Positions 37,459 to 46,930 of a stretch of 64,000 bases of DNA are shown piece after piece. Under the pieces are notes generated by a model. That model did no database searches, was not told the DNA's origin, and worked only from the letters and a program-made list of their open reading frames with translations. Both the position numbers and the translations under genes were made by a program. Origin of the DNA: Devosia sediminis (GTDB lineage Bacteria > Pseudomonadota > Alphaproteobacteria > Rhizobiales > Devosiaceae); assembly GCF_016411825.1 (NCBI RefSeq), contig NZ_JAEKMH010000003.1, positions 62,001-126,000 of the forward strand. The letters run 5' to 3'. Within the stretch, counting starts at the first letter, position 1. The number at the start of each line of letters is the position of its first letter.

Positions 37459-37533
37459 TGGAGCGGGCGATGGGATTCGAACCCACGACCCTAACCTTGG
37501 CAAGGTTATGCTCTACCCCTGAGCTACACCCGC
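37459..37533 (-). tRNA. tRNA-Gly(GCC)
   Basis: 75 bases on the minus strand including an encoded CCA. Acceptor GCGGGTG pairs with CGCCCGC; D-arm GCTC..GAGC; anticodon stem AACC/GGTT around the loop TTGCCAA, anticodon GCC; T-arm GTGGG-TTCGAAT-CCCAT. The 3' end faces the Shedu genes, the usual orientation for integration of mobile islands. Confidence 0.97.
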
Positions 37534-37729
37534 GCTCCGTTGTCTCCGGCACTTGTAAGTGCGGCGACGGGCGCTATATGCCCAATCGCCGATCCGATTG
37601 CAACCCGGTTTTTTGCGGAAATCCGTTTCTTCCGGGCGCCTGTGGGAAAGGGGGGTTGCCACGAGCCCTCCGTGAGGCGCAAAAAGGCCGCCAACGCTCA
37701 GTTTTCTCTGCACTTGAAGAGTTGAAATC

Positions 37730-38671
37730 ATGACCCTGTCCTTTGATGGCGCTCCCGGCGCCGCCCCGGTTCCCGCCGATCTCATCCGGGACGGTTCCGA
37801 TGCCGGCTTCAAGGCCGACGTCATCGACGCATCGCTCGAACAGCCGGTGCTTGTGGATTTTTGGGCCCCCTGGTGCGGCCCCTGCCGCCAGCTCGGCCCG
37901 GCCATCGAAAAGGTCGTCACCGAGAAGGCCGGCGCCATCAAGCTGGTCAAGATCAACATCGACGAGCATCCGCACATTGCCGGCCAGCTCGGCGTGCAGT
38001 CCATTCCGGCCGTCTTTGCCTTTGCCGGCGGCCGCCCCGTGGACGGCTTCATGGGCGCCATGCCGGAGGGTGAAGTGCGGCGCTTTGCCGAAAAGGTGAT
38101 CGCCGGCGCCCCCTCCGCGCCGCCGCAGGCGGATTCGCTCGAAGCCCAGATCGCCGATGCCCTCGATATCGCCCGGCAGGCTGAAGCCGCCGGCGAACTG
38201 GGCCAGGCTGCCCAGATCTATGGCCAGATCCTCCAGCATGTCCCCGACAATGCCGAGGCGCTGATCGGCCTTGCCGGCGTCTACATGACTGCCGGCGAAG
38301 CCGAGCAGGCCAAGGTCACGCTCGACATGGTGCCCGAGGACCAGCGCAAGGGCGAGGCCTATACGACGCTCGCCAATGCCATCCGCCTCAAGGACGAGGC
38401 TGCGGGCCTGTCCGAAGCGGCAACGCTGGAAGCCGCGATCGCCGCCGATCCCGACAATCACCAGGCAAGGCTGGATCTGGCCGTGGTGCTCAACGCCGAG
38501 GGCAAGCGCATCGAGGCCGCCGAGGCCCTGGTCGCCAGCTTCAAGCGCGACCGGTCCTGGAACGAGGATGCTGCCCGCAAGAAGCTGCTCGAACTGTTCG
38601 AGGCCTGGGGTCCAAAGGACCCGGCCACGCTCAAGGGCCGCCGCCTGCTCTCGGCCGTGCTCTTCTCCTAA
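37730..38671 (+). CDS. Thioredoxin-TPR protein, CnoX/YbbN-like
   Basis: A 313-aa cytosolic protein with an N-terminal thioredoxin domain (about 20-125) containing the active site WCGPC, and C-terminal TPR-like helices (about 145-310). This matches the YbbN/CnoX chaperedoxins, which protect proteins from oxidative aggregation and hand them to GroEL. Unlike E. coli YbbN, which lacks the second cysteine, the CxxC here is complete, so redox activity is expected. It heads a three-gene run with a LON-domain protein and a Trm112-like protein. Confidence 0.9.
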   Translation: MTLSFDGAPGAAPVPADLIRDGSDAGFKADVIDASLEQPVLVDFWAPWCGPCRQLGPAIEKVVTEKAGAIKLVKINIDEHPHIAGQLGVQSIPAVFAFAGGRPVDGFMGAMPEGEVRRFAEKVIAGAPSAPPQADSLEAQIADALDIARQAEAAGELGQAAQIYGQILQHVPDNAEALIGLAGVYMTAGEAEQAKVTLDMVPEDQRKGEAYTTLANAIRLKDEAAGLSEAATLEAAIAADPDNHQARLDLAVVLNAEGKRIEAAEALVASFKRDRSWNEDAARKKLLELFEAWGPKDPATLKGRRLLSAVLFS

Positions 38672-38679
38672 GGTTCATC

Positions 38680-39348
38680 ATGCCCAAGCGACCGACCAGC
38701 CCGGCCGAACTGCCAAAATCCGTTCCGGTCTTTCCGCTGAGCGGGGCTTTGCTGCTGCCCTATTCGCATCGCCCGCTCAACATCTTCGAGCCGCGCTACA
38801 TCGAAATGGTGGACGCTGCCCTGCGCGGTGACCGGCTGATCGGTCTCATCCAGCCCGAGGACACCAGCGAGGAAAGCCCCAAGGGTCGCGCCCCGCTGCA
38901 AAGTGTGGGGTGTCTGGGGCGCCTCACCCATTTCGAGGAAAGTGGCGACGGGCGCTATTTCATCATCCTCGAAGGCGTCACCCGCTTCCGCCTGATGCAT
39001 GAACTGACCGTGCTCACGCCCTATCGGCAATGCGTGATTTCCGCCGAAGGCTACGAAGCCGATTTCTCCCGCAATCACGGCGAGGAGGCGGTGGATCGGG
39101 TCCGTTTCGTCAAGATGATGCGCGACTATGCCGAATTCGCCAATTTCGAACTCAACTGGGAAGAGATCGAATCGACCGGCACAGCCGACCTCGTCAATTT
39201 CTGCTGCATGGTCTCGCCCTATGGCGCCGCCGAAAAGCAGGTCCTGCTCGAGGCCAATACATTGGAAGAGCGCGCCGAGACCCTGATCGCCATGACCGAA
39301 TACGAGATGGCGCGTGGCGGCTCCGACGGCGCGGCCCCGCTCAACTGA
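38680..39348 (+). CDS. LON N-terminal (substrate-binding) domain protein
   Basis: A 222-aa protein consisting only of the LON substrate-recognition domain: VPVFPLSGALLLPYSHRPLNIFEPRY at the start, GCLGRLTHFEESGDGRYFIILEGVTRFRL in the middle. It has no ATPase or protease part. Alphaproteobacterial genomes often carry this stand-alone form next to the thioredoxin gene, consistent with a protein-quality function. It overlaps the next gene by one base (TGATG). Confidence 0.9.
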   Translation: MPKRPTSPAELPKSVPVFPLSGALLLPYSHRPLNIFEPRYIEMVDAALRGDRLIGLIQPEDTSEESPKGRAPLQSVGCLGRLTHFEESGDGRYFIILEGVTRFRLMHELTVLTPYRQCVISAEGYEADFSRNHGEEAVDRVRFVKMMRDYAEFANFELNWEEIESTGTADLVNFCCMVSPYGAAEKQVLLEANTLEERAETLIAMTEYEMARGGSDGAAPLN

Positions 39349-39572
39349 TGGCTGAAGCGCCCGCCGATCCGCGCCATGTGGTGTCGCCGCAGGTTCTCGA
39401 CATGCTGGTCTGCCCGCTGACCAAGACCCGCCTGACCCTTTCCGCCGACCGGGCCGAGCTGATCTCGGTCGCGGCGCGCCTCGCCTTTCCCATCCGCAAG
39501 GGCGTCCCGCTGCTCAGCCTCGATGAGGCGCGCAATGTCGATCCGGAAGAAATCCAGCGCCTCAGCCGCTAG
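39348..39572 (+). CDS. Trm112 family protein
   Basis: 74 aa, of the short Trm112/YcaR (DUF343) type: PQVLDMLVCPLTKTRLTLSADRAELIS then ARLAFPIRKGVPLLSLDEA. The family folds into a zinc-ribbon-like domain; only one cysteine (MLVCPLT) remains here, so zinc binding is unlikely. Eukaryotic and archaeal Trm112 activates methyltransferases; the bacterial role is unclear. The start codon overlaps the previous stop. Confidence 0.9.
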   Translation: MAEAPADPRHVVSPQVLDMLVCPLTKTRLTLSADRAELISVAARLAFPIRKGVPLLSLDEARNVDPEEIQRLSR

Positions 39573-39610
39573 GCTTATCCCCGGCCCCTTGGGCTCTGCT
39601 AGCCTTGGTC

Positions 39611-40837
39611 TCAGATGGGCATGCCGCTGAGGAGTTTTGGAGCGCCGCCGCCGACGCTCGAGGCGGCGCGGATCAGCGTCGACTTGATCGGCCCCGCGCG
39701 ATCGACGAGCCCCAGGCCGAAATCCCTGAGGGCGCGGATCGGCGCCACATCGTTGGAAAAGAGCCGGTTCATCCCGTCCGTCACCGCGGCCATCGAAGCG
39801 GTGTCAAGCCGCCGCCAGCTCTGGTAGCGCTCCAGCACATCGGCCGCGCCATGGTCGAGCCCGAGGCGCATGGCGTCGACGACCACTTCCGCCAGCGCCG
39901 CCACATCCTTGAGGCCGAGGTTGAGGCCCTGACCGGCAATGGGGTGGATGACATGGGCGGCATCACCCACCAGCGCCAGGCGCGGTCCGACAAAGCTCTT
40001 GGCCAGTTGCAGGCGTAAGGGAAAACCCATCAGCTTGTCTTCTAGCGTCACCCGCCCCAGGGTCGAGCCCATCACGGCTTCGATCTCCAGCGCCAGCTCT
40101 TCTTGGTTCATGGCAAGGAAGCGTGGTGCCTCACGGCTGCTTTCGGTCCAGACCAGCGAGGATCGGTTGCCCGGCAGGGGCAGGCTGGCAAAGGGACCCG
40201 CGGGGCGGAAATGCTCATAGGCCACGCCGTCATGCGCCAGTTCGTGGCCGATCGTGGCGACCAGCCCGGTCTGCTGGTAGTCATGCCCGAACGTCTCGAT
40301 GCCGGCGCGTTGCCTGAGGCTCGATTGGGCCCCGTCGGCCGCGACGATCAGCGGCGCCGCCAGGACGCGTCCATCCGCCAGCGTCAACCGGCCAAATGTC
40401 TCGTCCGCCGACCAGTCGGCGATCTCGGCCGGGGCGACCACGCTGATCCGCCCCTCGATGGCAGCCATCAGCGCCGCGCCGCTGGCCTGGTTCGGCACCA
40501 TATGGGCAAAGGGCTCTCCGGGACCGACATCGCCGTCAAAGCGCAAAAACAGCGGCCGTGCCAGGTCGCCCTCGCCCGAATCGGTGATGTGCATGGCGGA
40601 GATGGCCTGACTCTGCCCTTCCATCGGCGCCCATACGCCGAGCGCCTCGAAGATCCGTCGCACCGCGGCGGCTATGGCGGATGCCCGGTTGTCGCGCGGC
40701 ACGCTCAGCGGCCGCCGGTCCACCAGCGCAATGCGCATTCCGGGGCCGGATTGCACCAGCGCCAGGGCCAGCGTCAGGCCCACCGGGCCACCGCCGACAA
40801 TGATGACATCATGCTGCTGCGCTTGCGTTTTGGACAT
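39611..40837 (-). CDS. UbiH/UbiF/COQ6-type FAD monooxygenase
   Basis: Flavin-dependent hydroxylase of ubiquinone biosynthesis, 408 aa. GxGxxG FAD-binding loop VIIVGGGPVGLTLALAL near the N-terminus, the ubiquinone-hydroxylase DG motif in AADGAQSSLRQRAG, and the second FAD motif ALVGDAAHVIHPIAGQGLNLGLKD, which is the UbiH/COQ6 signature. It hydroxylates the benzoquinone ring. Alphaproteobacteria use one to three such enzymes with different positions, so the exact position (C5, C1 or C6; UbiH, UbiL or UbiM) is not assigned. Confidence 0.92.
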   Translation of the reverse strand: MSKTQAQQHDVIIVGGGPVGLTLALALVQSGPGMRIALVDRRPLSVPRDNRASAIAAAVRRIFEALGVWAPMEGQSQAISAMHITDSGEGDLARPLFLRFDGDVGPGEPFAHMVPNQASGAALMAAIEGRISVVAPAEIADWSADETFGRLTLADGRVLAAPLIVAADGAQSSLRQRAGIETFGHDYQQTGLVATIGHELAHDGVAYEHFRPAGPFASLPLPGNRSSLVWTESSREAPRFLAMNQEELALEIEAVMGSTLGRVTLEDKLMGFPLRLQLAKSFVGPRLALVGDAAHVIHPIAGQGLNLGLKDVAALAEVVVDAMRLGLDHGAADVLERYQSWRRLDTASMAAVTDGMNRLFSNDVAPIRALRDFGLGLVDRAGPIKSTLIRAASSVGGGAPKLLSGMPI

Positions 40838-41047
40838 GCCGGTCTCCTTGCCGCCATTGTCGGTTCCCGCCCCTCGGGAGGCAAGTGCATCATTGCCGCG
40901 TCACGCCACAATGTGCCTGCGCAAATTATAAGCAGAGCCCTCTCTTTGTGCGCAATACATAGGCAGTGATTTGCCCATTTCTGAGTCGCCGCCGAATGCC
41001 GTTTGTTAAGCCGCTGTAAACGCTGCTCAATTTCGAGCGCGCCCATT

Positions 41048-41063
41048 TGGCATGCAGTTTGAG
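41048..41063 (+). promoter_or_regulatory. Possible sigma54 promoter of glnK-amtB
   Basis: TGGCATGCAGTTTGAG fits the -24/-12 layout (GG and, 10 nt on, a G+A where GC is expected). The -24 element TGGCATG matches well, but the -12 element is degenerate. NtrC/sigma54 control of glnK-amtB is common in this class; I found no clear NtrC site. Confidence 0.35.
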
Positions 41064-41108
41064 TGTGGTTTGACCGTTCCAACGCGCATCAGCGTCAAAG
41101 GGGGTCAG

Positions 41109-41447
41109 ATGAAACTGGTGATTGCCATTATCAAGCCGTCACGGCTCGAAGAGGTCCGGCAGGCGCTCAATTCGCTCGACGTGCACGGCATGACCGTCAC
41201 CGAGGTCAAGGGTTACGGTCGTCAGAAGGGTCACTCGGAAATCTATCGCGGCACGGAATATGCGGTGCATTTCCTGCCCAAGCTCAAGGTCGAGATCGCT
41301 GTCGACGACGCCCTGGCCGACCAGGTCAGCACCGTCATTCGCGATGCCGCTCAGACCGGTCGCATCGGCGACGGCAAGATTTTCGTGCTCGACCTCCTGG
41401 CCGTGACCCGCATCCGCACCGGTGAGACCGGCGCCTCGGCGCTGTGA
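41109..41447 (+). CDS. glnK: PII nitrogen regulatory protein
   Basis: 112-aa trimeric sensor of 2-oxoglutarate, ATP/ADP and glutamine status. MKLVIAIIKPSRLEEVRQAL opens the protein; the T-loop carries Tyr51 within SEIYRGTEYAVHFLPK, the uridylylation site, and TGRIGDGKIFVLDL closes the nucleotide-binding site. The start at 41109 is preceded by GGGGTCAG; an in-frame ATG at 41052 would add 19 unfamiliar residues. It sits before amtB, so the gene is best called glnK, whose product plugs AmtB when nitrogen is plentiful. Confidence 0.95.
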   Translation: MKLVIAIIKPSRLEEVRQALNSLDVHGMTVTEVKGYGRQKGHSEIYRGTEYAVHFLPKLKVEIAVDDALADQVSTVIRDAAQTGRIGDGKIFVLDLLAVTRIRTGETGASAL

Positions 41448-41476
41448 CCCGCATCCCATTTCCGGAGACAACAACA

Positions 41477-42856
41477 ATGAAAATGTCCAAAGTCCTGGGG
41501 GGTGCGACACTGGCCTCCCTCTTGATGGCCCTGCCGGCCTTTGCCCAGGATGCCGCGCCCGGCGTTGCCGCCGCCGCTGAAGTCGTCGAAGAAGCCGCTG
41601 CCGTCGTCGACAAGGGCGACGTCGCCTGGATGCTCGTCTCGACCATGGTCGTCATCGTCATGACCATCCCGGGCCTTGCCCTTTTCTACGGCGGCCTCGT
41701 GCGCGCCAAGAACGTGCTGAGCGTCCTCACCCAGGTCTTCCTCGGCTTCTCGATGATCGCCATCCTCTGGGTAGCCTATGGCTATTCGCTGGCCTTTGCC
41801 GGCCCCACCGAAGGCGGTCTCTCGGCCTTTATCGGCGACTTCTCGAAATTCTTCCTCAATGGCGTGACGCTCGATTCGCGTGCCGCGACCTTCTCGGCTG
41901 GCTTCGAGCTACCCGAACTGGTCTTCGTCACTTTCCAGCTCACCTTCGCCTGCATCACCTCGACCCTCATCGTCGGCGGCATTGCCGAGCGCATGAAGTT
42001 CGGCGCGTTGATGGCCTTCCTCGCCATTTGGTTCACCTTCTCCTATGTGCCGATGGCCCACATGGTCTGGTCGGGCCCCGGCCTGCTGTTCGGCATGGGC
42101 GCTTATGACTTTGCCGGTGGCACCGTGGTTCACATCAATTCGGGTGTCGCTGCCCTGGTCGCCGCCCTGGTGCTTGGGCCGCGCGTCGGCTTCCTCAAGG
42201 AACCAATCCCGCCCCACAACCTGGTCCTGACCTATGTCGGCGCCGGCCTCCTTTGGTTCGGCTGGTTCGGCTTCAATGCCGGCTCCAACCTCGAAGCCAA
42301 TGCCCTCACCGCCGTTGCCCTGATCAACACCGTCCTGGCTCCGGCCGCCGGCGCCCTCGCCTGGGCCCTGGGTGAGCGCATCACCCGTGGCCATGCTTCG
42401 GCCCTCGGCGCTGTCTCGGGTGCCGTTGCCGGTCTCGTCGCCATCACCCCGGCCGCTGGCTTTGCCGGCGTCGGCGGTGCCATCGTGCTCGGCGCCATTG
42501 CCGGCGTGGTCTGCCTCTGGGCCGTCGTCAATCTCAAGCCGCTGCTCAAGTATGACGACAGCCTCGACGTCTTCGGCATCCATGGCGTGGGTGGCATTGT
42601 CGGTGCCCTCGGCACCGCCGTCGTCGCGGCCCCCGGCTTTGGTGGCTACCCGCTCGGCGACGCAGCGGCCTACTCGATCGGCGGCCAGTTCATGGTGCAG
42701 CTGACCGGCGTGGTCATCGCCATCGTTTGGTCCGGCGTCGTGGCGCTCATCGCCATGCTGATCGTCAAGGCCCTGTTCGGTGGCGCCAAGGTCTCGGAAG
42801 CCGCCGAAAGCGACGGCCTCGACCTCTCGACCCACGGCGAACGCGCCTACAACTAA
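41477..42856 (+). CDS. amtB: Ammonium transporter
   Basis: Inner-membrane ammonium channel, 459 aa. A cleavable signal peptide (MKMSKVLGGATLASLLMALPAFAQ) and a short acidic linker precede eleven TM helices. AMLLNRG-type motifs are absent, but the Amt family marks are clear: DFAGGTVVHINSGVAALVAAL, with the pore histidine His168-type in VVHINSG, and FGIHGVGGIVGALGTAVV with the second pore histidine. GGAGACAAC is the ribosome site. It is 29 bp after glnK, as in most bacteria. Confidence 0.95.
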   Translation: MKMSKVLGGATLASLLMALPAFAQDAAPGVAAAAEVVEEAAAVVDKGDVAWMLVSTMVVIVMTIPGLALFYGGLVRAKNVLSVLTQVFLGFSMIAILWVAYGYSLAFAGPTEGGLSAFIGDFSKFFLNGVTLDSRAATFSAGFELPELVFVTFQLTFACITSTLIVGGIAERMKFGALMAFLAIWFTFSYVPMAHMVWSGPGLLFGMGAYDFAGGTVVHINSGVAALVAALVLGPRVGFLKEPIPPHNLVLTYVGAGLLWFGWFGFNAGSNLEANALTAVALINTVLAPAAGALAWALGERITRGHASALGAVSGAVAGLVAITPAAGFAGVGGAIVLGAIAGVVCLWAVVNLKPLLKYDDSLDVFGIHGVGGIVGALGTAVVAAPGFGGYPLGDAAAYSIGGQFMVQLTGVVIAIVWSGVVALIAMLIVKALFGGAKVSEAAESDGLDLSTHGERAYN

Positions 42857-43112
42857 GCGCTCCTGGGCGGCCCACGGGCCGCCCAATCCTGCCCCAGCGT
42901 CGCAGCCATGCGGCTGGTCGGGGCGTGCGGCTCGTGTTCTCTTTGGCCCGCCACAGAGGCTTCCCACTCGCAAACAACGCGAGCCGCACTCCCGGGCCAG
43001 TTCCCACCGGCAAATTCCGATGGTTAGCACGCGATTAACCACACACCGCTAGCATGAGCCCATTACGGCCCACGCTGATGGTTTGCGGGCCGACAACGAG
43101 TAATGCGTGTCC

Positions 43113-45812
43113 ATGCCCAGCCATCCCGTTCCTACGCTCGATGAAGTCCGCAGCTTGCCGGCCCGTGCGCCGCGCGCCTCGACGCGCACCGTCAGCGCCC
43201 CGATGCCGCCGCCGGCCATCGCCATCCGCATTCCCCTGCGAGTCGCTGGCGCGCTGATTCTGGGCTTCTGCGCCGTTCTGCTGCTCTCGCTCGCCTCCTG
43301 GTCGGTCGATGATCCCTCCCTGTCGCTGGCGACGGGCAAGACCGCGGCCAACTGGCTGGGCTTTCCGGGCGCCGTCATCGCCGATCTCACCTTCCAGTTC
43401 CTGGGCCTTGCCGGCCTCGTCATGGTCGTGCCGCTCGCCATCTGGGGCTGGGCCATGGCGCGCCGCCGTGCCGTCAGCCGCTTCGGCCTGCGTCTCGTCG
43501 CCTGGCTGGGGGCGGTACTGCTGTTTGCCGGTGTCTTCTCCTTTGTGGCCCTGCCCGAAACCTGGCCCCTGCCCACCGGTCTCGGCGGCCTTGCCGGATC
43601 CATGTTCACCGCGCTCGCCAGCTTGATTGCCGGCAGCGAGCCGCAGGCCATCACCTCGACCCTCTTCGCCATCATCCTGGCCGCCCCGGCTCTTGCCCTG
43701 TTCTGGATTGCGATGGGCCTCGGCACCTCGATCCCGGTCAAGCCGCAGAAGGCATCCGCCGCCCGCAAGGCCGCCGAGGCTGACGAGCGCGAACCCAATC
43801 CGCTGGTCGAAGTCGCCATGGGCGCCATCGTCCATATGGGCTATTCCATGCGCACCGCCTTCCGCCGCGCCCGGGCCGAGCATGCCGCCCGCCGCGCCGT
43901 GGAAGACGAACAGGATTTCGGACACGAAACCGAGCCGGCCATGACGGCCCGCCATGCCCCCGATGTGGCGGTGGAGCGCGAGCCTGTGGTCAGTGCCCCC
44001 CAGCGCCGCATCCATGCGCCTGCCCAGCATGTCGAGCCCAGCTTCGAGCCGAGTGCGCGCATCAAGGCGCAGCCCGATTACGACGATACCGCCATCGACT
44101 ATCCCGACGAGCCCGAGGACGACGCCATTCCCTTCGTCCCCGACGCGCCGGTGGTCAATCGCACCCAGCGCGGCGATTCCCGCTTCCATCCGGTCGATCC
44201 GGCCGCGCCGCGTGTCACCGCCCCCGCCCCGCGCCCGGCTCAGGGCCAGCGCCAGTTCCGCGAGGCCCAGGGCTCGCTGCTCGACGAACCGCATGGTTTC
44301 GAACTGCCCGAGCTCAGCCTCCTGGCCGAACCGCGCCGCGCCGGTCCCTCGCCCGAGCACGCCCCGGAGCGGCTCGAGGAAATGGCCCGTCAGCTCGAAG
44401 CGGTGCTGGCCGATTTCGGCGTCAAGGGCGACATCATCAATGTCCGCCCCGGCCCGGTCGTGACCCTCTTTGAACTCGAGCCGGCCCCTGGCATCAAGTC
44501 GAGCCGCGTCATCTCGCTGGCCGACGACATTGCGCGCTCGATGAGCGCCATTTCCGCCCGCGTCGCCGTGGTGCCGGGCCGCAATGCCATCGGCATCGAA
44601 CTGCCCAACCAGACGCGTGAAACCGTGTTCTTCCGCGAAATGCTGGCCTCGTCCGACTTCGAGAAGATGCGCGGCAAGCTGCCGATCTGCCTGGGCAAGA
44701 CCATTGGTGGCGAGCCCGTCATTGCCGACCTGGCGCGCATGCCGCATCTGCTGATCGCCGGTACCACGGGCTCGGGCAAGTCGGTCGGCATCAACACCTT
44801 CATCCTTTCGCTGCTCTACCAGATGACGCCCGAGCAGTGCCGCATGATCATGATCGATCCCAAGATGCTCGAACTCTCGATCTATGACGGCATTCCGCAT
44901 CTGCTGACGCCCGTCGTCACCGATCCGCAAAAGGCGGTCGTGGCGCTCAAATGGGCCGTGCGCGAGATGGAAGACCGCTATCGCAAGATGAGCAAGATCG
45001 GTGTGCGCAACATCGACGGCTTCAACCAGCGCGTCTCCGAGGCCGCCAAGGAAGGCCGCACCATCAGCCGCACGGTGCAGACTGGCTTCGATCGCGAAAC
45101 CGGCGAGGCGATCTATGAGAGCGAGGAGTTCGATCTCGAGCCCTTGCCCTATATCGTGGTCATCGTCGACGAAATGGCCGACCTGATGATGGTCGCCGGC
45201 AAGGATATCGAAGGCGCCATCCAGCGCCTGGCGCAGATGGCCCGTGCCGCCGGCATCCATATGGTCACCGCCACGCAGCGCCCGTCGGTCGACGTGATCA
45301 CCGGCACGATCAAGGCCAATTTCCCGACCCGTATCTCCTTCATGGTAACCAGCAAGATCGATTCGCGCACCATTCTGGGCGAGCAGGGCGCCGAACAGCT
45401 CCTGGGCAATGGCGACATGCTCTACATGGCCTCGGGCGGCCGCACCAAGCGCCTGCATGGCGCCTTCGTGTCGGACAATGAAGTCGAGGCGGTGGTCAAC
45501 CACTTGAAGAGCCAGGGCGCCCCTGACTACCTCGACAACATCACCGAGGAAGACGACGAGGGTGGCTATGGCGAGGATGGTGCCGGCGGCGACGACTATG
45601 CCGGCTCGGGCGACGAGCTTTACGACAAGGCCGTCCATATCGTCATGACCGACAAGAAGGCGTCCACCTCCTATATCCAGCGGCGCCTCGCCATCGGCTA
45701 CAACAAGGCGGCGACACTGATCGAGCGCATGGAACGCGAAGGCGTCATCAGCCCGGCCAACCATGCCGGCAAGCGCGAAATCCTCGTCGGCAACAATGCC
45801 GACGGCTACTGA
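43113..45812 (+). CDS. ftsK: DNA translocase FtsK
   Basis: Septal DNA pump that helps to resolve chromosome dimers and clear DNA at division. About 899 aa. N-terminal domain with four to five TM helices ([53 protein letters not shown]), a proline-rich linker to about 430, then the motor with Walker [13 protein letters not shown] near 550 and Walker [13 protein letters not shown] near 685, and the gamma winged helix at the end ([23 protein letters not shown]) that reads KOPS-like sequences. Start alternatives are GTG 43107 and ATG 43113. Confidence 0.96.
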   Translation: MPSHPVPTLDEVRSLPARAPRASTRTVSAPMPPPAIAIRIPLRVAGALILGFCAVLLLSLASWSVDDPSLSLATGKTAANWLGFPGAVIADLTFQFLGLAGLVMVVPLAIWGWAMARRRAVSRFGLRLVAWLGAVLLFAGVFSFVALPETWPLPTGLGGLAGSMFTALASLIAGSEPQAITSTLFAIILAAPALALFWIAMGLGTSIPVKPQKASAARKAAEADEREPNPLVEVAMGAIVHMGYSMRTAFRRARAEHAARRAVEDEQDFGHETEPAMTARHAPDVAVEREPVVSAPQRRIHAPAQHVEPSFEPSARIKAQPDYDDTAIDYPDEPEDDAIPFVPDAPVVNRTQRGDSRFHPVDPAAPRVTAPAPRPAQGQRQFREAQGSLLDEPHGFELPELSLLAEPRRAGPSPEHAPERLEEMARQLEAVLADFGVKGDIINVRPGPVVTLFELEPAPGIKSSRVISLADDIARSMSAISARVAVVPGRNAIGIELPNQTRETVFFREMLASSDFEKMRGKLPICLGKTIGGEPVIADLARMPHLLIAGTTGSGKSVGINTFILSLLYQMTPEQCRMIMIDPKMLELSIYDGIPHLLTPVVTDPQKAVVALKWAVREMEDRYRKMSKIGVRNIDGFNQRVSEAAKEGRTISRTVQTGFDRETGEAIYESEEFDLEPLPYIVVIVDEMADLMMVAGKDIEGAIQRLAQMARAAGIHMVTATQRPSVDVITGTIKANFPTRISFMVTSKIDSRTILGEQGAEQLLGNGDMLYMASGGRTKRLHGAFVSDNEVEAVVNHLKSQGAPDYLDNITEEDDEGGYGEDGAGGDDYAGSGDELYDKAVHIVMTDKKASTSYIQRRLAIGYNKAATLIERMEREGVISPANHAGKREILVGNNADGY

Positions 45813-45963
45813 TCGATCTGATCGATAGTCCTCATCAAATTACAATCGCCGCCGGCGCCGTCATGGTGTCGGCGGCGCTTTCCTGTGTTCTCTGCAGTGC
45901 TGGAGGCGGGAGGCACAAGCATCCATTTCCCGCGCGCATCGTTTGCCCATGGAGGAGAGCTGC

Positions 45964-46506
45964 ATGGCCAACGACGTTGCTTACTTCGGATTTACCGGCC
46001 CGATCGAGCCGGGGGGCGTAGGGCGGCTGGCTGGGGCGCTGAATTCGGCGGTCAATGGCGGCGTGGATACCGTCCATCTCGCCTTCAGCTCAAATGGCGG
46101 CTATGTCGCCGACGGCGTCTATCTTTATAACCATATCCGCGCCCTGCCGCTGCATCTGGTCATCTACAATAGCGGCTCGGTTGGCTCGATCGCGGTCTCG
46201 GTGTTTCTGGCTGCGCAGGAGCGCTACTGCTCGACCCATGCGATGTTCATGATCCACCCGACGACCATGGGCCAGTCCGAGGGTCTTACGGCGCGGCGGC
46301 TGCAATCAACGCTGGATGCGGCACTGGCGGATGATGATCGTACGGACAACATCCTGCGTGAGCGGAGCCGGATCCCCAGCGACATCCTGGCGGCCCGGCG
46401 TCACAGCGAGATCTACATCCCGCCGTCCAAGGCCGTTGATTATGGGCTGGTCAATGCTGTCCGGGAATTTGCGCTGCCACAGGGGCAGCAGATCGTGCAG
46501 ATCTAG
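45964..46506 (+). CDS. ClpP/SDH-class serine protease-like protein
   Basis: 180-aa ClpP-fold protein, start at 45964 with GGAGGAGAG upstream. VHLAFSSNGGYVADGVYLYNHIRAL corresponds to the oxyanion-hole strand, SGSVGSIAVSVFLAAQE holds the likely catalytic serine, and MFMIHPTT the histidine. It is shorter than true ClpP and stands away from clpX or clpA, so it probably is not the housekeeping subunit. A stand-alone ClpP-like protease or a non-proteolytic crotonase-superfamily relative are both possible. Confidence 0.78.
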   Translation: MANDVAYFGFTGPIEPGGVGRLAGALNSAVNGGVDTVHLAFSSNGGYVADGVYLYNHIRALPLHLVIYNSGSVGSIAVSVFLAAQERYCSTHAMFMIHPTTMGQSEGLTARRLQSTLDAALADDDRTDNILRERSRIPSDILAARRHSEIYIPPSKAVDYGLVNAVREFALPQGQQIVQI

Positions 46507-46582
46507 CGGCATTTCTGGTCCCCCCTTGATCGCCTGAGGCGGCGCGCGGTAAAGCCCGCCGCCGCCCAAGGCAAGTTACCGA

Positions 46583-46930
46583 TCAGCGATATTGATTATT
46601 GTTGTTCTGGCCGGGGCGCTGATCGTTCTGCTGATTGTCGCTGAACTGATCGTCCTGCTGACCCTGGCGCTGCTGCTGGTCGGACTGCTGGCCGCCCATG
46701 CCGCCCTGACGGTTCATGTCATCGGACTGCTGGTCGTTCTGGCGGTTCTGCTGACCACCTTGCTGGGACTGGCCACCTTGCTGACCCTGCTGGTTCTGGC
46801 CCGACTGCTGGCCGCCCTGGTGACCCTGGCGGTTCTGATCGGACTGCTGCCCACCCTGGCTCTGCTGGCCGAACTGGTTCTTGTCGGATTCGAAGCCGCG
46901 GTCGTTCTGGTTCTTCTCGTGGTCCTGCAT
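46583..46930 (-). CDS. Glutamine-rich low-complexity protein
   Basis: A 115-aa protein with 41 glutamines (36%), and otherwise mostly Gly, Asn, Asp, Ser and Arg. I count no Ala, Leu, Ile, Val, Thr, Cys or Trp. It is built from imperfect blocks such as QGGQQSDQNRQG, QGGQQSGQNQQG and QGGQSQQGGQQNRQ. GGAGGA six bases before the ATG supports real translation. It is predicted to be fully disordered and could phase-separate or bind water or ions. The opposite strand is an open frame of hydrophobic residues, an artefact of CAG codons. Confidence 0.75.
   Translation of the reverse strand: MQDHEKNQNDRGFESDKNQFGQQSQGGQQSDQNRQGHQGGQQSGQNQQGQQGGQSQQGGQQNRQNDQQSDDMNRQGGMGGQQSDQQQRQGQQDDQFSDNQQNDQRPGQNNNNQYR

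Noticed and set aside
40880-41040. Possible NtrC sites (GTGC/GCGCA half-sites) upstream of glnK
   Set aside because: Half-sites are not arranged in the TGCAC-N-GTGCA form, so support is too weak.
43035-45764. 909-codon minus-strand frame opposite ftsK
   Set aside because: Antisense shadow; composition dominated by His/Gly/Arg/Asp with no domain.
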